From assembly GCA_002438505.1 (NCBI GenBank), contig DJPI01000017.1, positions 1 through 7,900 on the forward strand: a stretch of DNA of 7,900 nucleotides, read 5' to 3'. This DNA comes from Ruminococcaceae bacterium UBA6416 (GTDB lineage: Bacteria; Bacillota; Clostridia; Oscillospirales; Acutalibacteraceae). Below the pieces are notes generated by a model that was not told the origin of the DNA, made no database searches, and was given only the letters and a program-made list of their open reading frames with translations. The first letter of the stretch is position 1, and each line of letters opens with the position of its first letter. The translations under genes and the position numbers were made by a program. Positions 1-5,207 of the stretch are shown here, piece after piece.

Positions 1-190
1 TGGCAATATCAAAGCCATTCATTTCCGGGAGCATCACATCCAGTATCACAATGTCATAAATGTTGCTTTTTACGGCAGCAAGTCCATCTATGCCGTTGGC
101 AAAATGGTCCACTTCATATTTTTCAAGGCGCAGAATTTCACACAAAGCCTGTGCCATTCTTTTTTCATCTTCAACGAGTAAAAGTCGCAT
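1..190 (-). CDS. Response regulator, receiver domain (partial, N-terminal 63 residues)
   Basis: This is the start of a two-component response regulator; the gene runs off the left edge of the window. The 63 visible residues form most of a receiver domain. The acidic pair E7-D8 lies in the first strand motif LLLVEDE. The phospho-acceptor is D51 in IVILDVMLPEMNGFD, which has the LPxxxG signature after it. The start ATG (190-188) is fixed by a strong GGAGGAG ribosome site at 205-199, with an 8-nt spacer. A TATAAT box lies at 217-212, but no good -35 is visible and it sits very close to the ribosome site, so I do not call it as a promoter. The sequence style is OmpR/PhoB-like, but the DNA-binding domain is not in view, so the class is inference. 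It may belong to the mobile element suggested for 275-1769, or be the chromosomal gene beyond it. Confidence 0.9.
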   Translation of the reverse strand, partial: MRLLLVEDEKRMAQALCEILRLEKYEVDHFANGIDGLAAVKSNIYDIVILDVMLPEMNGFDIA

Positions 191-270
191 AGGTACATCT
201 CCTCCAAAGTTATTATACATCATAAAATTGAAGAAAGATTGAATTGCAAAAGAATTCCTCCTAAATCTAA

Positions 271-308
271 ACAGCCGTCTCGGATTTTACACCGCAACGA
301 CTGTTTTT
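271..308. terminator. Imperfect hairpin, possible bidirectional terminator
   Basis: ACAGCCG (271-277) pairs with CGACTGT (298-304), with one wobble. Inside, CGG (281-283) pairs with CCG (292-294) around an 8-nt loop. On the plus strand the stem runs into TTTTT (304-308). On the minus strand it is followed by TTTAGATTT. It lies just past the stop of the truncated R-M gene and before the response regulator, so it could end transcription of the R-M gene. The internal mismatches and the presence of two direct repeats in the same place mean the hairpin may instead be incidental to an element end. Confidence 0.35.
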
Positions 309-317
309 ACACCGCAA
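285..317. repeat. Two 13-bp direct repeats, 20-bp period
   Basis: TTTTACACCGCAA occurs exactly at 285-297 and again at 305-317, so the copies begin 20 bp apart, about two helical turns. The second copy overlaps the stop codon of the truncated R-M gene. Such spacing fits paired binding sites for a protein, for example a recombinase or a regulator, but no partner is identified. Confidence 0.7.
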
Positions 318-1425
318 GGGCATACTTTTCAATTATTCCTCGGCTTTGTATCAAACTCGGTATGATTATTTCAAGAACAACATCATCAGGCTTTACATTC
401 AGCAAATCACAAAATAACTCGCAAATATGAGTCGGTGTAAGAACAATACCAAGCGTTTGTCCGTCTCCGCCTGAATAGCTCATAAATTCACCATAAAATC
501 GACCAATGAAATCCTCGGCTGATGATTTGTATTTGATATTGTCAAACACATTCGTCTTCAAAAATTCTGCATAATATTTCAATGGTGTCTTTTTCAGCTT
601 ATCATCAACCTCATTCAATCTTGCACTGGTTTTAATAATTGCAAACTCGCTCATAAGTTTGTCACGCTTTGCATCGGGTCCGACATTGGAACGCTTCAAA
701 CGCTTTTGAATTGCATTATAAATTTTTTCGCCATCTGTATCGAGATTATCACCTGTCAATGAATCAATAGAAAAGCTGCCGCTTTCAATTTCATCCAATG
801 CAAGCAAAATTCCTGATACAACAAGCGGTTTATCTTGGTCTTTCAATGAACCGTATGTGCGAAGATATTCATGAAGGATGGACGCATCTTTCAAAATCTG
901 CTCTGTTGTCTTTTCAACATCCGTCTTTTCCTTCAGGACATTTCTCAAGTAATACTCATAAATGTTCAGCCTATTGAACATTGTAAATGATTCAACATCT
1001 TCCAGTTCAATATAGCCTTCTCTGTCATCAACATACAGAGGCGTAATCTTGTGATGCTTTTCATCACCTGACACACCAATGGCAAACACCTTCTTGAACG
1101 AACTGTTTTGTGCAATGTGCTTTGCATAGAAGTATGCACCATTCACTGCATAATCGGTGATTGCTTTTGTTGAAGTCTCAATGAGTGCTTTATCTGTCAG
1201 TTTTTCATGTTTAGCTAAATCTGCTTTATCTTCAATGACAATTACAAAATCATTTACAACTGCCACATATTCGGGATAACCGGCATTTCCGGTTCCTCGC
1301 TTGGAAGCTGTTGACAGAGCTTCGTTAATCTCTTTTACATCACTCCCTTGTGCGGTAAACTGAATTTTGCATTTATCTAACTGAGAAGCAACCCATAAGT
1401 CAGTTTTTACTTCTTTCTTTGCCAT
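307..1425 (-). CDS. Truncated R-M enzyme: N-terminal PD-(D/E)XK nuclease part, methyltransferase lost
   Basis: The product is 372 residues. It resembles the N-terminal part of restriction-methylation proteins that carry a nuclease before an N6-adenine methyltransferase. Residues 44-69 hold a PD-(D/E)XK-like core: GTGNAGYPEY, then DFVIVIEDK with E65 and K67. A long helical domain follows. At residues 333-352 the methyltransferase begins with GIVLTPTHICELFCDLL and KPDDVVLE. Intact homologues continue there with the SAM-binding motif I (D-x-C-x-GTGG). Here an unrelated tail of about 20 residues follows and ends at TAA. The motif I, catalytic NPPY and target-recognition parts are therefore missing, so methylation is very unlikely. 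I chose the ATG at 1425; AGAAAGG lies 12 nt upstream, and TTG at 1431 is an alternative with better spacing. An upstream in-frame ATG at 1524 would overlap the previous gene. It is probably a decaying gene. Confidence 0.75.
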   Translation of the reverse strand: MAKKEVKTDLWVASQLDKCKIQFTAQGSDVKEINEALSTASKRGTGNAGYPEYVAVVNDFVIVIEDKADLAKHEKLTDKALIETSTKAITDYAVNGAYFYAKHIAQNSSFKKVFAIGVSGDEKHHKITPLYVDDREGYIELEDVESFTMFNRLNIYEYYLRNVLKEKTDVEKTTEQILKDASILHEYLRTYGSLKDQDKPLVVSGILLALDEIESGSFSIDSLTGDNLDTDGEKIYNAIQKRLKRSNVGPDAKRDKLMSEFAIIKTSARLNEVDDKLKKTPLKYYAEFLKTNVFDNIKYKSSAEDFIGRFYGEFMSYSGGDGQTLGIVLTPTHICELFCDLLNVKPDDVVLEIIIPSLIQSRGIIEKYALAV

Positions 1426-1463
1426 TTTCAATTCAAGCCTTTCTTCTTCGTATGTTGACCAAC

Positions 1464-1709
1464 TTAAATCATTTTGAAATGCCGAAGCGCATCGAGGATT
1501 GCTTTCTCCTTCTCCGGTGGGCATTGGGGCTGCTTGGCATTTTTGGATTTCGGTTTATTGTAGTTTTCACGCTCAATGATGCCGTATTTCTGCTTCACCT
1601 GTGCAATATAGGGTTGACTGGCTTTCAGTCCGGTATGCTCGAAAATGTATTCCCGGATTTCCTCGTTGGTTGCTTTGCTCTTAACCGAAGTCAAATCCAT
1701 CTCGTCCAT
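1464..1709 (-). CDS. C-terminal module of Clostridial RlmD, cut off by an amber codon
   Basis: This 81-residue reading frame begins with ATG directly after the TAG that ends rlmD and is in the same frame. As I recall the family, Clostridial RlmD proteins, and some DNA methyltransferases on mobile elements, often carry this module as a fused C-terminal extension beginning MDEMDLTS. Visible parts are a helical helix-turn-helix-like stretch (about residues 13-43, EEIREYIFEHTGLKASQPYI and AQVKQKYGI), the segment IIERENYNKPKS, and the end CPPEKEKAILDALRHFKMI. The TAG-ATG adjacency could allow reinitiation, but the ribosome site before it is weak (GAATGAAG). Either this is a separately made small protein, or it is the lost tail of a formerly fused RlmD. 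The molecular role of the module is not known to me. Confidence 0.6.
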   Translation of the reverse strand: MDEMDLTSVKSKATNEEIREYIFEHTGLKASQPYIAQVKQKYGIIERENYNKPKSKNAKQPQCPPEKEKAILDALRHFKMI

Positions 1710-2912
1710 CTATACTTCATTCTCGATATGTCCCTTGTTTTGAAGTTTGGACAATAAGCATACCGTCTCCACATGGCTTGTATGCGGAAACATGTCGACC
1801 GGTTGAATCTTTTTCACCCGGTAGCCGTTTTTGGAAAGGAAAATTAAATCGCGCTCAAGCGTTTCAACCGAGCAGGAAACATACACAACCCTTTCAGGTG
1901 CGGTTTTAACAATACTTTTGAGAAAATCCGGGCTGCTTCCGGCGCGCGGAGGATCCATGAAAACCACGTTGAATTTCTCGCTTGCCTTTGCGGCCTCAAC
2001 CATGAACTTTCCCGCATCGGCACAGAAAAAGGATATGTTTTCGCATTTGTTGAGCCGTGCATTGAACTTTGCGTCCGAAACCGCATCACCGTTGAGCTCC
2101 ACTCCAACAACGGAAACGGCTGCGCTTTTTGCCGCAACAATACCTATCGTGCCGGTTCCGCAGTATGCATCAAGAACCCTTTCACCCTTTTTGAGTGCGG
2201 CAAATTTTATTGCCGTGTTATAAAGCACCTCGGTCTGAACGGGGTTGATTTGATAAAACGAGCGCGGTGAAATTCTGAACCGGCAGGAGCAGAGAGTATC
2301 CTCAATAAAGCCTTTTCCATAAAGCACAATTTCACGCTTTCCAAGAACCAGACTTGTTTTTGCGCTGTTGATGTTTTGAACAACGGTTGTGATTGACGGA
2401 AAAGCTTCAAGAAGCGCGGAAAGGAACTCCTTCCTTTTTGGAAAAATTTCTGTTCCCGTAACCAGCACAACCATGACCTCTTTGCTTGAAAAGCCACGGC
2501 GAACAAGAACATGGCGCAAGAAGCCCCGTCCCGTGTCCTCGTTATAGGCCGTGAGCCTGAAAGAGGGGAGGAGCTTTCTGATGAATACGATTATTTCATC
2601 GGCAAGAGCGTCCTCAAGCATACACTCGTTGACCTCAACCACCCTGTGGCTTGAGGATTGATACACACCGGAGATAATCCTTCCCCCGACATTTTTGAAC
2701 GCAGCCTGAACCTTGTTCCGGTAATGAACCGGGTTTTTCATTCCGATTATTTCCTCAACGTGGCTGAATTTTCCGAGCGCTTTGATGCACTTGACCTGTT
2801 TATATGACAGCTGCTCCTCATAGCTGAGGTTTTGAAGCTGGCAGCCGCCGCATTTTTTATAAAGAGGGCAGCCGTTGCCTCTGCCCTCTTTTTTTCCTGT
2901 TCTTTTTTTCAT
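1710..2912 (-). CDS. rlmD: 23S rRNA (uracil-5-)-methyltransferase RlmD/RumA
   Basis: This 400-residue enzyme uses S-adenosylmethionine to methylate a uracil at C5 in 23S rRNA (U1939 in E. coli RlmD; the exact site here is inferred). Cysteines C15, C21, C24 and C97 match the 4Fe-4S ligands. There is no clear N-terminal TRAM domain: the protein starts almost at the Fe-S cluster. The SAM-binding motif is VLDAYCGTGTIGI (246-258). The motif MDPPRAG lies at 319-325. The nucleophile is C347 in YVSCSVETLERDL, and the general base is E382 in PHTSHVETVCLL. All catalytic residues are present. The protein ends in HIENEV at a TAG, and the same frame then continues with a known C-terminal module. The start ATG (2912-2910) has only a weak AGAAG site, which lies within the 10-bp tandem repeats. 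TTA/TAA stops are used by most neighbours; this TAG is unusual in the window. Confidence 0.93.
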   Translation of the reverse strand: MKKRTGKKEGRGNGCPLYKKCGGCQLQNLSYEEQLSYKQVKCIKALGKFSHVEEIIGMKNPVHYRNKVQAAFKNVGGRIISGVYQSSSHRVVEVNECMLEDALADEIIVFIRKLLPSFRLTAYNEDTGRGFLRHVLVRRGFSSKEVMVVLVTGTEIFPKRKEFLSALLEAFPSITTVVQNINSAKTSLVLGKREIVLYGKGFIEDTLCSCRFRISPRSFYQINPVQTEVLYNTAIKFAALKKGERVLDAYCGTGTIGIVAAKSAAVSVVGVELNGDAVSDAKFNARLNKCENISFFCADAGKFMVEAAKASEKFNVVFMDPPRAGSSPDFLKSIVKTAPERVVYVSCSVETLERDLIFLSKNGYRVKKIQPVDMFPHTSHVETVCLLSKLQNKGHIENEV

Positions 2913-2973
2913 TTGTTATCTTCTGTTATCTTCTGTTATCTTCTGTTATCTTCTGTTATCTTCTGTTATCTTC
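2912..2973. repeat. 10-bp tandem repeat array, 5 perfect copies
   Basis: TTCTGTTATC is repeated five times without change at 2921-2970. A partial copy, TTTGTTATC, precedes it (2912-2920) and TTC follows. On the coding strand the unit is GATAACAGAA. The array fills the 53 nt between the stop of the 40-residue small gene and the ATG of rlmD and supplies the only ribosome-site-like bases (AGAAG) before rlmD. The unit contains TAA and is not a multiple of three, so it cannot be read through in any frame. Copy-number change would alter the 5' leader length of rlmD. The 10-bp period also equals about one helical turn, so protein binding along one face is possible. Confidence 0.97.
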
Positions 2974-3088
2974 CGAGTTTCTTTTTTCCGCCGTATTTTT
3001 TCATACAGTGTCTGACCGCCATTTCAATGACAACAAGTGTTACAACGGCACAGACGGCCGCAACGGGATTGCTTTCATTCTTTTTCAT
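2966..3088 (-). CDS. Small single-span membrane protein, 40 residues
   Basis: The ATG at 3088-3086 has a good AAAGGAG ribosome site about 8 nt upstream. The frame gives 40 residues: a short polar start (MKKNESNP), one hydrophobic segment at about 9-25 (VAAVCAVVTLVVIEMAV), and a basic tail (MKKYGGKKKLGR). The basic C-terminal end suggests that the tail stays in the cytoplasm. The TAA stop lies in the first unit of the 10-bp repeat array. I do not recognise a family. It sits 33 nt after the broken DUF3791-like gene and 53 nt before rlmD, so it may be co-transcribed with both. The clear ribosome site and membrane-protein pattern support it as a real gene. Confidence 0.6.
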   Translation of the reverse strand: MKKNESNPVAAVCAVVTLVVIEMAVRHCMKKYGGKKKLGR

Positions 3089-3121
3089 TATTTTTGCTCC
3101 TTTGGTAATTAGAATTGTTTT

Positions 3122-3332
3122 TTACCATGCGTGCTTGCCTGTTGCAAGAAGGGAATCAATGTCCGCAAAGGCGTTTTCAATGCGTTCGGTGTGATAGCCC
3201 CAGTAATTGTCAAAAATTGTTTTTGTAATATTATGCTCGTCCCATTCTTTCAAAACATCGCCTGTTTTTTTTGCCTTTATAAGATGCGTAGCACTCAAGA
3301 AGATACATGAAAAACTGCATTTCTTCGTCCAT
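3122..3332 (-). pseudogene. DUF3791-like small protein, frameshifted in an A8 tract
   Basis: The gene starts with ATG one base after the stop of the preceding gene and has an AGAGGTG ribosome site inside that gene's end. The first 21 residues (MDEEMQFFMYLLECYASYKG and K) are in one frame. At a run of eight A (3272-3265) the frame is lost and a stop follows soon after. With one A fewer the reading continues through TGDVLKEWDEHNITKTIFDN, then YWGYHTERIENAFADIDSLL, and ends in GKHAW-TAA. This makes a coherent 69-residue protein. The HTERIENAFADID part resembles the DUF3791 family, which is found in gut Firmicutes beside DUF3990 genes and is suspected to act as an antitoxin partner. The break may be a true mutation, a slippage-switchable state, a site of transcriptional slippage or an assembly error. 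Confidence 0.7.
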
Positions 3333-3333
3333 T

Positions 3334-3633
3334 TTAGTCACCTCTTATATAAACCGAGTTCTTCGGGTCTCCGGTAACTTTTTCCGCTTCCCAAATTTCA
3401 AAAACTGCACCGGCTCCGAACGATGTCAGGCCGCAATCTGCGTTTTCAAGCATGTCGTGAGTTTTTGAGGAAACAAAAATTCTCAAGGTCTCCATGGGAC
3501 TGTAACCATATTTTTCAACAATCATTTCAACAACTTCCGAGTTATAATAGTCGATTGTTTCCGCATTCAACCGTTTTGACTGAATGAGCCGCGGTTTTTT
3601 AACCTCGATGTTGCTTCCGTGATATAAAATCAT
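3334..3633 (-). CDS. Fusion of a DUF3990 N-terminal stub with a small antitoxin-like protein
   Basis: The product is 99 residues. Residues 1-21 (MILYHGSNIEVKKPRLIQSK and R) match the start of DUF3990 proteins, which are usually about 150-160 residues and have an ADP-ribosyltransferase-like LYHGS motif. The rest of that domain is missing. From about residue 22 the protein instead matches a small family that often accompanies DUF3791/DUF3990 genes, with EVVEMIVEKYGYSPMETLRI, SSKTHDMLE, EIWEAEKVTGDP and NSVYIRGD. The TTG codon at 3570 could be the old start of that protein. The join looks like a deletion that fused two cassette genes. The ribosome site before the ATG is poor. The next gene starts one base after its stop. 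Family names here rest on remembered motifs. Confidence 0.6.
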   Translation of the reverse strand: MILYHGSNIEVKKPRLIQSKRLNAETIDYYNSEVVEMIVEKYGYSPMETLRIFVSSKTHDMLENADCGLTSFGAGAVFEIWEAEKVTGDPKNSVYIRGD

Positions 3634-3672
3634 AAATCCCGTTTGCGGCAGGGAAGACGCAGGCTCCTTTCC

Positions 3673-3699
3673 GGTTAATCATTTTACTTAATATTAACC
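3673..3699. repeat. AT-rich inverted repeat at the permease stop codon
   Basis: GGTTAAT (3673-3679) and ATTAACC (3693-3699) form a 7-bp perfect inverted repeat around a 13-nt loop, overlapping the last codons of the ABC permease. No T-run follows on the minus strand, so it is not a typical intrinsic terminator. It may slow or protect the 3' end of the transcript, or be a small operator. Confidence 0.4.
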
Positions 3700-4502
3700 T
3701 TATGCTCCATAATCCAGCCCGTTGCAAAAAGCATTCCGAGCGCAACAAGAGCCATGAAAAGCGTTCCTCCGATTCCGAACGAAAAAATTGCCTCGCTGTT
3801 CTGCATTGAGGAAAACGCAAACTTAAGTCCATCGTTTGTTATGCTGAAGCTCATCGGCAGCGAATATGTCAGCTTTGCACCGATTGAGTTTGCAACGGCG
3901 TATGAGCCGAAGAAAATCAAAAAGCCGAAAATTTTCGGGTGGTTTTGAAGCGGTCTTGTGTTTGCGAGCGTAACCGCAAAATAAACAAAGCCGACAAATG
4001 TAAGAATGGCCAAAAGCGCAAGAACAACAACCAAAACAATGAACTTTGCAATCATTGCGCCGGACGGAAGCATATCAAGAACGCCGCTGTCCTTGAGCAT
4101 TTCAATAATGCTTCCCATTTCACCGTCAGTCTGACTCCTTGCGTTGAGGAAAATCACAAAGTAAATGAGCGCAAGGGCAACAAACGAAAGAATGATCCAA
4201 GCAAACGAAACAATAACCTTTGAAAAAAGCAGGCTGCTGCACTTGACCGGAAGTGTGAAGCTCAGGTATCCCTGATTAGTATAAAGCGTGTCATAAAAAT
4301 TCTTGATAACGGAAACAAGGGTCATGACAACAACAAGTATTCCGGCAAAATAAAGCACCATTGAAGCGGCAACACTCAGCCACGCAATCTTCAAAAGCAT
4401 TGCAACCGCCATTACCAAAAGAACGGCTCCCGTGCAGGCATAAATTGCCATAACATATCGCGCGGAATGTTTGAATTCGTGTTTTAAAAGCTTACCAAGC
4501 AT
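3684..4502 (-). CDS. ABC transporter permease, ABC-2-like
   Basis: This 272-residue integral membrane protein has about six hydrophobic spans (roughly 16-37, 40-65, 100-125, 159-186, 200-215 and 245-265). A GYLSFTLPV segment lies in the first loop, typical of Firmicutes exporter permeases with short amphipathic N-termini (MLGKLLKHEFKHSARY). It forms the membrane part of the transporter with the ATPase encoded just upstream, since the genes overlap by 11 nt. The start ATG (4502-4500) is fixed by an excellent AAGGAGGT site located inside the end of the ATPase gene. The substrate is not evident. Relatives of this type often export peptides or antibiotics or act in stress responses, but nothing here proves that role. 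Confidence 0.85.
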   Translation of the reverse strand: MLGKLLKHEFKHSARYVMAIYACTGAVLLVMAVAMLLKIAWLSVAASMVLYFAGILVVVMTLVSVIKNFYDTLYTNQGYLSFTLPVKCSSLLFSKVIVSFAWIILSFVALALIYFVIFLNARSQTDGEMGSIIEMLKDSGVLDMLPSGAMIAKFIVLVVVLALLAILTFVGFVYFAVTLANTRPLQNHPKIFGFLIFFGSYAVANSIGAKLTYSLPMSFSITNDGLKFAFSSMQNSEAIFSFGIGGTLFMALVALGMLFATGWIMEHKVNIK

Positions 4503-5193
4503 AGCTGAATACCTCCTTGAATACTTCCTCAACGGTTTTGCCCTTGTCCTTAATTTCGTTAACATGGGCGTCAATAACAACCTGTCCGTTGTTTATCATG
4601 AGAACGCGGTCAAAAATATACTCAACATCGCTGATGAGGTGGGTGGAAATGAGGACGGTTGAATCCGCCTCGTGGTTTTCCATGATAAGGTCCAGAATGT
4701 GGCTTCTTGCCGCCGGGTCAACGCCGCCGAGCGGCTCATCAAGGATATACAGCTTTGCTTTTCTGCACATTACAAGAACCAGCCTCAGCTTTTCCTGCTG
4801 TCCTTTGGACATTGTTTTGAGCCTCTGCTTCATGTCAAGGCCAAACTTGTTGACCATTTTTTCGGCCTTGTCGCGGTCAAAGTCCTTATAGAAGTCCGCA
4901 AAATAATCAAGTGCATCGCACGGGCGCATCCAATCCGGAAGATAGCTCTTTTCCGGAAGGTATGCAATAATGCTCTTTGTGTGGACACCGGGCTCCTCGT
5001 TGTCAATGCGCACCATTCCGGTGTAATCCTTGATGAGGCCGGTGAGAATTTTGATAAGTGTTGTTTTTCCGCAGCCGTTCGGGCCGAGCAGGCCGACAAT
5101 CTGGCCGCTTTCACAAGAAAAGTTGACGCCTTTGAGCACTTCTTTGCTGCCATATGATTTCCTGAGATCGGAAATGTTGATAATCTTACTCAT
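4492..5193 (-). CDS. ABC transporter ATP-binding protein
   Basis: This is a 233-residue cytoplasmic ATPase that powers the neighbouring permease. Walker A is GPNGCGKT (37-44). The Q-loop region reads YLPEKSYL, with E81 where most families have glutamine. The signature is MSKGQQEKL (128-136) rather than LSGGQ. Walker B is LYILDEP (148-154), with E153 as the catalytic glutamate, followed by D159 of the D-loop (GGVDP). The H-loop is STHL with H185. The start ATG (5193-5191) has an AAAGG site and lies 14 nt after the stop of the P-type-ATPase-like gene, so the genes are probably one operon. A longer reading frame upstream has no support. The E in the Q-loop and the SKGQQ signature resemble the small-exporter ATPases of Firmicutes, so I do not see these as defects. 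Confidence 0.93.
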   Translation of the reverse strand: MSKIINISDLRKSYGSKEVLKGVNFSCESGQIVGLLGPNGCGKTTLIKILTGLIKDYTGMVRIDNEEPGVHTKSIIAYLPEKSYLPDWMRPCDALDYFADFYKDFDRDKAEKMVNKFGLDMKQRLKTMSKGQQEKLRLVLVMCRKAKLYILDEPLGGVDPAARSHILDLIMENHEADSTVLISTHLISDVEYIFDRVLMINNGQVVIDAHVNEIKDKGKTVEEVFKEVFSYAW

Positions 5194-5207
5194 ATCATTC
5201 GCCTTTC

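Larger units (their letters stand above)
275..1769. mobile_element. Candidate integrated-element remnant in the 3' end of rlmD
   Basis: The enzyme-coding part of rlmD is mid-GC, while the sequence to its left is clearly AT-richer: 601-660 has 20 G/C in 60, against 33 in 60 at 1921-1980. The change falls near the conserved HVET codons of rlmD. The 3' part of rum genes is a documented integration site for streptococcal integrative elements and prophages. The seven bases GAGACGG at HVET (1769-1763, minus strand) recur at 281-275. If these are the two ends, the remnant is about 1.5 kb and holds only the RlmD tail module and a truncated R-M gene. A 7-bp match can arise by chance, and no recombinase or transfer gene is visible. 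The element may equally continue past position 1, with the response regulator as part of it. Confidence 0.35.

Noticed and set aside
212..217. TATAAT box before the response regulator
   Set aside because: There is no matching -35 at 16-18 bp, and transcription would begin almost on the ribosome site.
2832..3194. Plus-strand frame through the 10-bp repeats
   Set aside because: It runs antisense to rlmD, the small membrane gene and the DUF3791-like gene, and the repetitive hydrophobic peptide comes from the tandem repeat.
3599..3682. Minus-strand frame beginning MINRKGACVFP between the permease and the DUF3990 stub
   Set aside because: It is only 27 codons, has no ribosome site, and its end overlaps the start of the better-supported fusion gene in another frame.
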